A DNA stretch of 64,000 bases from positions 372,001-436,000 of the forward strand of contig JAOTON010001929.1 in the NCBI GenBank assembly GCA_034440635.1, given 5' to 3'. Position 1 is the first letter of the stretch. Each line of letters starts with the position of its first letter. The notes beneath the pieces are model-generated. The model saw nothing but the letters and a program-made list of their open reading frames with translations, did no database searches and was not told the origin of the DNA. Shown piece by piece: positions 48,315 to 58,315 of the stretch. This stretch comes from Lepas anatifera (taxonomy: Eukaryota > Arthropoda > Thecostraca > Lepadidae). The position numbers were made by a program, and so were the translations under genes.

Positions 48315-48500
48315 AGCTTTCCCATGGTGGGGAGAATTTTGGGAACGGATGGTGGGCGTGACAAAGAAATGTCTGAAGATTACTCTCCACTCGTGTCACC
48401 TAAGCTTTGAACATTTGTCCGTCATCCTGTATAAGCTGGCATTTCACCTCATTCTGCGGCCTCTGACCTCCGTTGACGAGGAACTGATAACGAGGTTTAG
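48296..48500 (+). pseudogene. Remnant of the BEL integrase C-terminal region
   Basis: RFIPEAFPWWGEFWERMVG and LRPLTSVDEEL are the conserved motifs after the catalytic core of BEL integrases. The zinc-binding and DDE core that should lie between RNase H and this point are absent, so a large internal deletion ends near 48296. Confidence 0.8.
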
Positions 48501-48599
48501 GATAGGTAGGAACTTACAGTTGTATAATAACATTTCAGTGCCACTCATTAGAAAACTAAGTTTAGGATAGGTAGGAGCTTAATGTATTACATTGCAGCA

Positions 48600-48836
48600 T
48601 CGTTAATTTTAGCAAACACAACCTGGACGCACAGTCACCGACCATTTCAAGTTTGAAGATATTCCCTATTCCTGTAGGTTACTCGCTCAGCGCCCTGTTC
48701 GGCATTACCACCGGCAGGTCCTAGGCACAGAGCATCGGCCTGAAAGACCGTGTCTCTGCTTTAGTGATAGGTTAGAGGCTTACCTTGATTCAATAACATT
48801 GTCGTGTCATTAATCTTAGTTTTGTGTGATTCAGAT
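48600..48836 (+). other. Spacer between pol remnant and SGNH ORF
   Basis: AT-rich, no frame; ends with a splice-acceptor-like TGTGTGATTCAG at 48823-48834. Confidence 0.5.
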
Positions 48837-48839
48837 GCC

Positions 48840-49512
48840 ATGGCTGACACTCTGTTGATCCACGACCCGGAGGTCGCCGAGTGGGCCGCCTCGCAGCGAG
48901 CGCCGAGCGGGAGACTTCATCTCCTGATCGGCGACTCCATCGCTCGGGACGCCCCATTGGCCTCCCGGGTCGACGAGGACCAGGTCCTCAACCGTGGCGT
49001 CGGCGGGGCCACCTGGCGCCGGCTCCTAGAGCAGCTTCCCAACACCATCCGGAGCTGGGAGCGGGCGGCGGCGGCGAGCGGCCTTGACCGTGGCGACATA
49101 GTCGTGTGGATGACCGGGAACGAGGTGTACCCACGGCACGCCGCCGTCGGCCGCATCAGCGAGGAGCTGCTCCGGGAGACCAGCGCGGTGGCCAAACAGG
49201 TCGCCCAACAGCTCCAACATGCGTCAGGAGGCGAGGTGATGGTGCTCGGCCCACTGCCGCGGCTGGCGATGGAGGTGCTGGGCCGCCCCTGGGAGACGAC
49301 AGCGGCGTACCATCTGGAGCGCCGCCTGAAGGCGTCCTCCCGGGGGCGGTGAAGTTCGTCCCCTCGGCCGTCAGCTGACGCGCAAGCTGGGCCGGCGCCC
49401 AGCCATGATGGACTCGTGCGGGAAGTGGTTCCGGGGAGATGGTATCCACCTCTCTCCGGAGGGCTACCGGAAGATCTCCGCCGCTCTACCCCTGTGGCTC
49501 GTCCTGCACTGA
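48840..49512 (+). pseudogene. SGNH/GDSL-hydrolase-like ORF inside the BEL element, two frameshifts near its end
   Basis: The ATG at 48840 opens a frame to 49352. LHLLIGDSIARD (Ser at 48936) is SGNH block I, NRGVGGATW fits block II (Gly), VVWMTGNEVYPR is block III (Asn), and GEVMVLGPLPRL is a core strand. Block V, with DGIHLSPEGYRKI (Asp at 49438, His at 49447), lies in a different frame that ends at a stop at 49510-49512. Between them a short stretch uses the third frame, so two small indels separate the nucleophile from the Asp-His pair in this copy. SGNH enzymes are esterases or lipases acting on acyl or acetyl esters; CR1-like LINEs are known to carry an esterase of this fold, but it is not a standard BEL component. 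It is GC-rich compared with the LTRs. An acceptor-like TTTGTGTGATTCAG sits just before the ATG. Confidence 0.75.
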
Positions 49513-49600
49513 TCGACAGGGGTGAGCGGCGGCCGAAGGGTCCAGTGGTCGGGACAGTGAAACCTAATTTTCAAAATGTCCACTTAATTTTTGACATTTT

Positions 49601-49612
49601 GGATGGGGAGTA
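49601..49612 (+). promoter_or_regulatory. Polypurine tract of the BEL element
   Basis: GGATGGGGAGTA directly upstream of the 3' LTR, the usual plus-strand primer position. Confidence 0.6.
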
Positions 49613-50466
49613 TGTTGAAATTGCATCTAAAATCGACCTTATTTCGCGTGGTATATCCAATAATAGAGCGCTCGGAGTTACTTCACTTCTGTTCGCGCGA
49701 CTCGCTGGTTGTCATGGCAATTATAGTCTGGGCGGCACGTGCGCCGCTATTGTTGCGACTCGTTGAGAAGTCAGTTGGGACGACTCCGCCGGTGGGTGTG
49801 GGCTGGGCTCTGCGTTTGGCACTGTTTGCCAGCGCAGAGACACTTTATTTAATTATATATTAGAACTTATTGGAATTTAACGTAAAACTATCTTCAGTGG
49901 GCGAATTTGGCCTGCCTGACCAGTTCGTTCATCCCGCTGGGGATAGTTCTAACCTTTAGATTTATTTCGAACGCTAAAGTCATTTCGGAGCCCCACCACC
50001 GGTGTAACTTTAAGTGAGGATTTTAACGTGTGTGCTAGTGTTTTGAATATTAGCCGGTCGCGCGTAGCAGCCGGCCTTTAAGGATTGGTGCAGGCCAGTG
50101 CAGCCTGTACGCGTGAGTATTCACCGGTGCAGCCCAGCCGAGTGGTTGTAGACCGTATCCAACCTTGGAACCTGTTATGTCATCTCTGTGATTTTCCATG
50201 ACTGTCACATTCCATGTTTTAGATAGACACTCTGTGTTTATGTATTATTTGGTTCCCTCGTAACATCAAGCGCCAAAATATTGAAAAATAGATTCGGCCA
50301 ATTGATCCTCCTGCTTTCTCTGTTGACGGTGATTGAAAAGGTTCTGGGATGGGAAGACCGAACAATGTATAGTCAACCTTCATATAATTGATACAGTCCA
50401 CTATTTAGATAACTGTTATAACTGTTTACTCGAAAACAGTTCCCTGTCCAGCTTACAATCGCAACA
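49613..50466 (+). repeat. 3' LTR of the BEL element
   Basis: 854 bp, followed by the target duplication GCAGT. Confidence 0.9.
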
Positions 50467-50471
50467 GCAGT

Positions 50472-51185
50472 TGTCCGTCTCTATCTAACGTCATACAAAG
50501 CCGGGAAACATCGGGAAGGATCGAATTTCCACCCTCCCCTCGGCGGAGCGCGCGTTAATGCCCATCCAGGGCCTCACGCTTTCCTATTCCGTTCTGCTAA
50601 CTCTGTACCTGTAGCACTTGCGCTGCACTTATAGCTTCCCTCTCATATAATTTTATCCTGGCTACCTCATTTCAGTCTTTGGTCTAGTATGAGTTCCAAA
50701 AAAAACCTGTAAGCCATGACCAGGACTGGAAGAACGTCAAAGCGGAAAAGCAAGGAATGCCAGATGGTGGCCTGAAAATGTATAAATTTTTACCCCAGTT
50801 AACGTAGTATAGGAAGGACATTGTAACGGAGATCGACGGCACCATAGAGAGTGCTTCCCGCCGTTTATGTTCCACAGACTCCTCCGTCTTAGAGCATCCC
50901 GTACACAATATAAAAATGTATCTGGACGATTCAGCAAAACTAAAAAAAGGTAGATTTGCATCTGCATATTTCTGAAGTGTGGCATTAATTTGATTAAAAA
51001 CCCCATGCATGACGCAAACAGGTTGTTTCTTTTAGTTATCCTTTTGCTGACCTGGAAGTCCCCTTTCCGTTGGAAGTATGTGCATTTTTCAGCCGAGTGC
51101 TCACCAGTCTTAGTTCCTTAAACTATCCCTGGAAACAATTGAATCATCTGACTGCGCTTTGTAATCACCTGGTTGCACCCTATCC
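50472..51185. other. No supported gene
   Basis: Probably intron of the LOXL gene. A 108-codon minus frame at 50684-51010 is not recognised. The last LOX exon was looked for here and not found. Confidence 0.35.
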
Positions 51186-52077
51186 TGAGCTGGCCCCATC
51201 TACGTCGCCCTCAATAGACATTTCCCCATCTGAGCAGACAACCTCTCACCCTAAACTGGTAGGTTCTCACCCTGAGCTGGTGGCTGGTCACCCTGAGCTG
51301 GTGGCTGGTCACCCTGAGCTGGTGGCCCCTTTCACCCTGAGCTGGTGATCTCTCACCTCGAACTGACAGCATCTTACCTTGAGCTGGTGGCCTATCACCC
51401 TGAGTTGGTAGCCTCTTACACTGAGCTGGTGGCCTTTAACCCTGAGCTTGGGGCCTCTTGCCCTGAGCTTATGGCCTGTCAAACCAAGCTGATGGCTTTT
51501 CACTCTCAGCTGGTAGCCATTCACCCTGAGCTGATGACCTCTCATCCTGAGCTGATGGCCCCTCATTCTGAGCTGGTGGCCTTTCACACCGAGCTGGTGA
51601 TCTCTCCTTCTGAGCTGATCTCTCATTCTGAGCTAGTGACCTGGCGCCGAAAGCGGGGAGGGGGGGACGGAGGGGACGCGTCCCCTCTGTTGGCCAACCA
51701 GGGGGGACGTCCCCTAAAAAATGTTTGGTCCATCGTCATTGATGCTGTCAGATACCAAATATGCTCAAAATTTGCCTCCCCCGGTCACCAACCGCCCGGG
51801 TCCGTCCCCCTGTAAAAATTCCGTGGCGGCGCCCCTGCCTCTCGCCCTGAGCTAATGGCTTCTTACCCTGAGCTAGTGGCCTTTCACACCGAGCTAGTGA
51901 TCTCTCATTCTGAGCTGGTGATCGCTCATTCTGAGCTGGAGGTTTCTCGCCCTGAGCTGGGGGCCTCTTTCCCTGAGCTGGTGGCCTCTCACACCGAGCT
52001 GGTGGCCTCTCGCCCTGAGCTGGTGGCTTTTCGCCCTGAGCTGGTGACTTTTCGCCCTGAGCCTAGCTCTCGCTTAC
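51170..52077. repeat. 21-bp minisatellite abutting a LOXL splice donor
   Basis: About thirty copies of a unit like CCTGAGCTGGTGGCCTCTCA (21 bp). It runs up to the donor of the exon at 52078-52232. On the minus strand the unit (ACCAGCTCAGGGCGAGAG) resembles that exon end plus its donor (ACCAGCTCAAG/GTAAGCGAGAG), minus a few bases. The 21-bp period keeps frames open (PELVASH-like), which I do not read as protein. It is interrupted by an insertion at 51641-51837. Confidence 0.85.
51641..51837. mobile_element. Small TIR-like insertion inside the 21-bp array
   Basis: Starts CTGGCGCCGAAAGCGGGG and ends CCGTGGCGGCGCCCCTG, which are imperfect inverted termini. It interrupts the array after GAGCTAGTGACCT and the array resumes at CCTCTCGCCC. 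It contains the palindrome AGGGGACGCGTCCCCT. Confidence 0.55.
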
Positions 52078-52232
52078 CTTGAGCTGGTAGTTACCACTGG
52101 GTATGTCCGTCACGTCGATCCACTGGCAGTCGATGTTGGCGCTGTAGATGTCGGCGCAGCCGGCGCGGATGCCCTGGGGCGGTCTTGCGGAGATGTCCGG
52201 CCGTAGGCACCGGTAACGGTTCGATATCCCAG
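52078..52232 (-). CDS. LOXL exon G: LOX catalytic domain, LTQ tyrosine
   Basis: A 155-bp exon, start phase 1, end phase 0, with acceptor CCGGCAG and donor AAG/GTAAGC. It encodes [24 protein letters not shown] and [15 protein letters not shown], matching the LOX 'GCxDxYxxDIDCQWIDITDV' block. The Tyr at 52144-52146 corresponds to the tyrosine that becomes part of the lysyl-tyrosyl-quinone cofactor. Cysteines of the conserved disulfides are present. The exon continues F in phase. The following final exon, which should hold the NPxF...NN end of the domain, was not found. Confidence 0.9.
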
Positions 52233-53441
52233 CTGCCGGCAGCCAATAGCGTGATTACGATTTACAGCCTAGTTCTTAACCATTGTACGTTGTGAATGAC
52301 ATCATTGTTAACCATTAATAGCATAGAATCGCATTATTTCCTAAAAATCATAAAAAATTAGACATGATCTTGTGTGGTTTCTTTACGTTTGTTTAGGCAA
52401 AGTGGTTTTTATTTGTGCTCCTCTAGCTTTTGCGAGAATAACGCATTCTTCCGGAGACTGATGTTAAGGGACGTGCATATATTTTAGGTTTCATTAGAAC
52501 AAGTCAGTAATAGACAGAAAAATTTTATTATAGGGCTGGTGATGATAGTTGTATGGGATAACCTTGTTTGGGAAATTACTGTATACTGGATGCTCCAGGT
52601 ATCAGGGCATATTTTAAGGAATTGGGACTGGTGGGCATTCGGCTGAAAAGGGCACAAATTCCCACTAAAAGGGCACTCCTACGCATCAAATGACTGGTGA
52701 CTGGTGGGCACTGGGCCGTCCAGGGCCGTTCACTGGTGGGCATAGCATGGGGGACTGGTGGGCAAAATGCTACCACTTTGTAGCTTAAAATATGCCCTGC
52801 CAGGTATACAGTACCTGGGTCCAGTCTAAATCCAGGTACTCCATGGAGTTTTAGGGCACTGCAGCTACAGAGGCTGTATGTGGGGTACTCCATGGGGTAT
52901 CTATGCCCAACGTATTGGCGAACTTTTCCAGAGCAGAAATCTGATATGCCAACAGCAATCTTAACGTCATTGTTGAGATTGTGTCGTGCGTTTTAATGTG
53001 TTCTATCTTTGTTTGCTGATCACGTTCATAGAAAATAGACTGTTCCAGGAAATGGTATTATAAATAGTTTTGACAACTCGTTTCAGAAAATTTGCTCTCG
53101 CGGTTTCCTATACTTTGTGGAGCTACTCAATGGACGGTAAATATCGATTTTCGTATTAAGCTACTTTCGCAGAAGATTCTGCATTCTGCATGCAATTGAA
53201 CTGCATTCAGCTATTTGATTCCTTTTCAGACGACACTGATGCCGGTAAATATAACTAAGAAGCGTGATGTTTTTGTCCGTAGTGTTTATGATGAATCTAA
53301 TAAAAGATCCTTCCTTACATTGCAATAATCAATAAGACTTTTCCTGAACCGCCATTGGTAGCATCTAGCCTCATTTGATTACGAGCAGATATAGCAGCGC
53401 CATGTTGATTTTTTATATGCCCCCATCGCCGCCGCACTCAC
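52233..53441 (-). other. LOXL intron F-G
   Basis: Unique AT-rich DNA with a copy of the ACTGGTGGGCA repeat; no further exon seen. Confidence 0.7.
52625..52775 (+). repeat. Dispersed ACTGGTGGGCA repeat, copy 2
   Basis: Several ACTGGTGGGCA motifs; the part at 52690-52775 is the reverse complement of 43690-43785 with good identity. Confidence 0.6.
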
Positions 53442-53557
53442 CGTCGCAAACTGAGTCTTCGAGACAGAATGAGGCCTTGTGACCCTCAGCCACCTTCACA
53501 TTGGAGCCGGGACGAGTGAGATCATACTCCGAAAACGACTCCTCGCTGTGGTAGTGC
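53442..53557 (-). CDS. LOXL exon F: copper ligands 2 and 3, LTQ lysine
   Basis: A 116-bp exon, start phase 2, end phase 1, acceptor ATGTGTCAG, donor GACG/GTGAGT. It starts [13 protein letters not shown], giving the second and third His of the copper triad, and contains [19 protein letters not shown]. The Lys at 53476-53478 matches the cofactor lysine of lysyl oxidases ([10 protein letters not shown]). The intron before it splits the copper-binding motif between exons. Confidence 0.92.
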
Positions 53558-54936
53558 CTGACACATACAATACACGTGTGAGCAGCCAAAATACACCTTC
53601 ACAACGTAGAAACCTGGCGTCGCCCTATTGTGTTACGGTAAAAAATGCAGTTAGTCTAAAGGCACACACACTGAAAACCTCGGCCTGCGGCCTCGGCTTG
53701 TGTCGCTCCGGCGCAGGAGAAGCCTTTGACAATGTATGCACGTTAGCCAAACATTTCGATTAGCTCACGAGTTGGGTCACCAATCTAACACAGCTACAGC
53801 AACTGGATATTTGAAACCGTATTCCTATTTGTTTCATCACAATAATCCAGTATTATTTGTCAGCAACAATATGGTGGTAAAAACCGATGTCGCCGCTGCA
53901 GTAACTAAATCTAGCCAAGACCATCGAAAATTGTCTCTCTCTTCTCCGCACGTGCTAAGCAAGTCAGTATGCTGAAATGAGCTAAACCCTGTCCTAAAAA
54001 TTTAAAAGAAGCACTGTTTGCAAAAAAATAGCGAGATTGCACCTGCTTGTATATATGTACCTACCTAGGTACCTAAATCAAATATGCACCCATGGAGATA
54101 TATATGTATGCGATATATGAATCCAGATTTGGCTCGCTGATACTCATGATCACGCATCAATAATTTGGGAAATACACACCCCGGGATAAATTGTAACGTT
54201 TGTGCAATTCTACCTAGTTTTTTTCATTATAACAAATATATGTTTCATATAGATCATATCCCCTACCACGGAGAAGCTGTCTCTGTTAATGCTGAATGCG
54301 CGTGCCCATGCGATTTGGCATCCGCCATATAGTAAACATTCACAAGAACAGTTTCGTGTGAAATTCTTTTCATTTGGAGGGGTCGGGGTCTCCGTGACAA
54401 GTCCCTTGAGGACTTTAGTGAGACTCCGGCTCCAGCAGCCGTACTGGTAACAAGTTGGACAAAATTTATAAAAACAAATATTGAAGGAGCGTGCACGTGA
54501 CCACGTGAGGCTTGACTTTAGTGCTGATCTGTGCAGTTTAGTTATTTTTCTGGTGCAAATATGCATACCAAACTTAGGCCCAATTCAGCCAGTGCTTCCT
54601 GAGATATCGATGAGGGGTGTGGACATACGCACATGGCATAGGACCTTAAATGTAATCAATGCTATCTCGTTCTTAAATCAGCCCGAATATATGTTGTAAA
54701 TTGCATTGCGATTGCATTAATGGTTTTTAACCAAATAGTGTGTGAAATATAGTCATCCCTTTCTCGTCCACTTGTGCGCGAGCGTTTCGACTTATAATTA
54801 AATTTACCTTTCCTGGGAAACTCACAGCATTGTAGCTCCCTGCTCACCAAGTATGGGTCAGCAAAAACCGAGTTATGACGTAAAAAGTGACAGGGGGACG
54901 TTTTGTACTCGGAGCGAAGAAGTTTTATTTACCGTA
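53558..54936 (-). other. LOXL intron E-F
   Basis: Contains the 55-bp splice-donor array at its 5' (right-hand) end. A dispersed repeat shared with 7979-8035 lies at 54398-54455. No other gene seen. Confidence 0.7.
54398..54455 (+). repeat. Dispersed repeat, copy 2
   Basis: GACAAGTCCCTTGAGGACTT followed by TAGTGAGACTCCGGCTCCAG, related to 7979-8035. Confidence 0.55.
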
Positions 54937-55198
54937 CCCACTGGGAGGAGTCCAGTCAGGGCCGGTACTCACCCGTGACAGCTGTGCCACACCCACTGGG
55001 AGCAGTCCAGTGAGGGCCGGTACTCACCCGTGACAGCTGTGCCACACCCACTGGGAGGAGTCCAGTGAGGGCCGGTACTCACCCGTGACAGCTGTGCCAC
55101 ACCCACTGGGAGGAGTCCAGTGAGGGCCGGTACTCACCCGTGACAGCTGTGCCACACCCACTGGGAGGGGTCCAGTGAGGGCCGGTAGTCGCGCGCGC
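54937..55198 (-). repeat. 55-bp tandem array made of exon end plus splice donor
   Basis: The unit repeats at exact 55-bp steps (54937, 54992, 55047, 55102, 55157). On the minus strand each unit carries the last part of exon E (SQWVWHSCHG coding) followed by GG/GTGAGTACC. The real exon supplies the first copy, with its donor at 55137; further donors lie at 55082, 55027 and 54972. Copies differ at only a few sites, so expansion is recent. Reading past the first donor gives CAC GGG TGA, an immediate stop. Confidence 0.92.
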
Positions 55199-55264
55199 CG
55201 ATGTTCTTCACCTTGTTGGTGAACCGGAGCAGAGTGCGGTTGGAGTTGCCGTTGGCCCGGTTAG
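55138..55264 (-). CDS. LOXL exon E: start of LOX core and first copper ligand
   Basis: A 127-bp exon, start phase 1, end phase 2, acceptor GGTGCTCAG. It encodes NRTLLRFTNKVKNIGARDYR then PSLDPSQWVWHSCH, the conserved LOX segment 'RLLRFxxxxxNxGxxDxRP...WxWHxCH'. The final His is the first of the copper triad, and the motif is completed in exon F. The exon 3' end is the source of the 55-bp array in the following intron. Confidence 0.92.
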
Positions 55265-56024
55265 CTGAGCACCGGCAGAGGATCGGTCAGAATTGCTTCC
55301 CCGGGCACGGCTCATTGTAAGGTGTGCTATTTAAACTTGAGTCAGGGCCTGGGCTGGTATGGGGAAACTATTGTCGTGGACTGGATATCTGCGTGGACTC
55401 CTATCTCATCCGGTCCACCAATCAGATTGGTCAGGTAAACTGGGTAGTTTTAAATCTATATGAATTTGGGCTCAAATCTGAGTTGATTTAGTCGTGTTTT
55501 TTTCGGTTATTGATCGGATCTGAATTGATAATATTGGTGTGCCAACTGATTGTCATGGATGTAAGTGGGCTAACTTTGAATACGGACCGGAGTGGGTCTG
55601 AATGTTCTTAACCAAGATCTTCTCTTGTGGAAACGTATGGGACAATGGTACTCATGAAGCTAAGTGAGAGACACAACAATGACGGACACACTGTTTTTCC
55701 GAATGCATGAAATCATAAGAAAGCTAGTCGTGGGGTACCTGGCATAACATTTGCTCGACATGACCTATCAACTTGAGGCAAAGAAACGATAGAATTTCTT
55801 ACTCACTTATCACAGCTTATCTTACATTTTTACTTTTTGTTTTGCCATCTCTCACATGGCTCTAGATTTGGCGGGGTTTCGAAACCCCTCCGCTCCTAGG
55901 AAGGTGGTAGGTTCGAGACCCACTGGGACGGAAGCTAAACTCCCTCCGCACATAAAGATGAAATATTATGGAAGCAAGAGAGGGTAGCAGCAACAGCTTA
56001 GGCTGGCGACAGCTGTCGGCCCAC
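55265..56024 (-). other. LOXL intron D-E
   Basis: Contains a tRNA-like B box (GTAGGTTCGAGACCC at 55908-55922), possibly a SINE remnant; otherwise unique. Confidence 0.6.
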
Positions 56025-56138
56025 CTGAAGAGGACAGACAGCCCTCGTCGCGCGCGCAGTCGAGCTCATTGACGCTCAGCTCCTCCACGTACGCCGAGTC
56101 CTCCACCTCCTTGTGGTCCACCACCAGATCGGGAAGGT
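56025..56138 (-). CDS. LOXL exon D: N-terminal edge of the LOX domain
   Basis: A 114-bp exon, phases 1 to 1, acceptor (TG)n-TTCGCCAG, donor TCAG/GTGGGC. It encodes LPDLVVDHKEVEDSAYVEEL, then SVNELDCARDEGCLSSS, matching the opening 'LPDLV...YLEDRxxxxLxCAxEExCLxxS' of LOXL catalytic domains. A CA/TG microsatellite forms the polypyrimidine side of the acceptor. Confidence 0.92.
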
Positions 56139-57178
56139 CTGGCGAACACACACACACACATCCAGCCTGTCAGTTGTCTGACGTGCGCGGATGCCCCGGT
56201 TAACTGAAAGAATGAGAGCCTACAGCGCGAGGAGGATATTCAGGGATGTCGATCGGGTGGGGCACTGGGGCGTCAGGTAAAAGATCGGGCGCCATGGAGC
56301 AATATATACGTTGTGGTTTCGTTGCCCTTCGGTTTCCAGCACTATGTAGCACACGTCACTGCGTGGCGTAACGAAAAATGCTTCCGGAATTGGAAATGAT
56401 GTTTCAGAGCCAGTGGTGTCAGTGTTCAATCGGGCAGAGGACAGGTATTCCCGTTGCTCCCTGTTCGACATATGTATGTACTTTCTTAAACAGGGGACGG
56501 TGAGCGTCAGTCATCCAACCTGAAACCAGGACCGTTAGTGATCAGCAGATGATTCCTGTACCTCTTTTATGGATATTGGCTTCGGACACTAGCAGTTACA
56601 ATTTAGGGGCTAGAGGGGCTCCAGCACCCCCGCCCAGATGTCCTCGAAATATCCCCGACATGTCTATTTGGCCAGATCTGGTCCGATGCACTCATTTTGA
56701 TTGTTATTTGTTAGATATTAAGAATGCTTTGGTGTCTCACACTATCGAATCAAATGTTTCTTGTGTGAAATGAGCAATTTTGATATAACTCCCAGGAAAC
56801 CTGACATCGCCGTTTTCAGTTGCCTAATAACGTTCACCAATCGCTGTGCATAAACGGGCATTCCGCAAGGCGGGTGTTGTATCTACTGCTTGGGTATGCA
56901 CTTTCCATACGGCAAGTGTGGTGAACATTAAACAACCCTTTTGTTGATCCTATCACACAATATTTTCTTCAAAAGCTGAGAACCGGGTCATTCCCGACAT
57001 GTGCTTTAATTCTTAGAAACGGTATTCAGTACCAAGAGATATAATTATAGCCCGGGTCACTAAAAGCCCACACACAAAATTCAGCCCGTGGATGCTTAAG
57101 TTAAATTCCACGAATCCACCTCAAACGCCCGTGCGAGTCCAGAGGGCGGTGCGAGGTCACCGCCGGGCCGCGGCTCAC
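56139..57178 (-). other. LOXL intron C-D
   Basis: No further exon or clear repeat seen. Confidence 0.6.
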
Positions 57179-57337
57179 CTTGTGAACACTCGACGGCGGC
57201 TCCGTTGAAGCGGTCCCGCCGTGTGCGGCCCTCGCAGATGAGGTCCGGTCCGCGGACCGACCGGCAGAAGCCCAGGTTCCTGTCCGTGGTGGAGCACTCC
57301 ACCCCGCTCATGATGAACGGCTTGCCAGCGTCCCGGC
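57179..57337 (-). CDS. LOXL exon C: second half of the SRCR domain
   Basis: A 159-bp exon, phases 1 to 1, acceptor GGCCTCGCAG, donor CAAG/GTGAGC. It encodes GKPFIMSGVECSTTDRNLGF, then CRSVRGPDLICEGRTRRDRF and NGAAVECS, with the 'xxGVxCxGxExxLxxC...AxVxC' pattern of SRCR domains. Four Cys remain in register for the SRCR disulfides. Confidence 0.9.
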
Positions 57338-58315
57338 CTGCGAGGCCACGGCGCCGCGTCAGCGGCTGCTGATTGTGAGCCGAGAGGCACACGCAGATCA
57401 TGACTGAAACGGCCTTCCAGCTGCTTCTTAAATAATTCACGTGGTTGTTTCGTATATGCACACCAGTCAGACAGGTGAGACCGAAACTCTCGACTTCTCC
57501 TGGAATAATTTTCTATTTCAGTAGATTTGCAAAACAAAATATGGAGGTTTGTAACCATCATGTGGGGGAGGCAAGAATGAGTCATCCAATAATTTAATGA
57601 GCTTTCATCTTGACGTTATTACATTCGTCGGGTCACTTTAAGTTGATCGATATGTATTATGACCGTACTAAGGCAGTATATGACCTTACCGGGCAAGGTC
57701 AGTTTTAATTTTATCGTTTGGCCTAGCAAAGCCATATTATACAGTATTAATTTCGCAGGATGAAAGGACTCCACTAACACCCAAACATTTTGCCCTAACA
57801 TGTGCTTTAGCATCCTTCAGGAAAAAATATGCTGAAAAAAATTTTCAATGTCGTGCCTTAAGCTCGCAAACCCCTTTTTACCTCAGGTGATTTCAATATC
57901 GACCTCATATAAACGTTTATTATTAAAAGATGTTGATCGTTAACATACATTTGTTTTGAATATTCTTTAAAATAATTCGCATGTTAACGATCAACAACAT
58001 CTTCTTATTATCAAACATGACCATGTAATTTCGTCTCCAAAGAATTTAAAACTTATTACAAAAGAATGGCACCTATAAGTTGGCTTCCTTCTCGTCATTA
58101 TCTTGAGATGCTTGTACCAAAACTTGACTCTAACCTCTTAAGGAACGGAAATAGGGAGGGGGTAAAATTATATTTGTTATATTAGGTAGACGACCCTGTC
58201 AGAAAAGACTCTGGCGCCAAAGAGGACTGTGAGGCCAACTCACCAGATTACCCGATACCTAGGAGTAATGGCCGGTCCGTTATGTGTGATGCGCTCTGAT
58301 CATTAAATTACCCAC
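57338..58315 (-). other. LOXL intron B-C
   Basis: AT-rich, no repeat array recognised. Confidence 0.6.

Larger units (their letters stand above)
43896..50466 (+). mobile_element. BEL/Pao LTR retrotransposon carrying an SGNH hydrolase ORF
   Basis: A complete insertion of 6571 bp. The LTRs begin TGTTGAAATTGC and end CGCAACA, and GCAGT is duplicated on both sides (43891-43895 and 50467-50471). Order: 5' LTR, gag with zinc knuckles, aspartic protease, reverse transcriptase, RNase H, remnant of the integrase C-terminus, SGNH ORF, polypurine tract, 3' LTR. Gag sequence (FSGDYMKWPEFWDLF) and the pol layout are of BEL/Pao type. Gag and pol are split over several frames and the integrase core is deleted, so this copy cannot move on its own. 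The LTRs differ, by eye, only by two 1-bp indels, so insertion was recent. Confidence 0.9.

Noticed and set aside
48600..49612. SGNH ORF as a host gene lying between two unrelated LTRs
   Set aside because: The LTRs match each other, share a GCAGT target duplication, and the polypurine tract follows the ORF, so it lies inside the element.
50684..51010. 108-codon minus ORF as the missing last LOX exon
   Set aside because: Lacks the NPxF and Asn-Asn motifs and the Cys pattern of the LOX C-terminus, and has no matching phase-0 acceptor that I can see.
54937..55198. CRISPR-like regular array
   Set aside because: The 55-bp units are contiguous with no unique spacers, and the sequence is exon plus donor in a eukaryotic gene.
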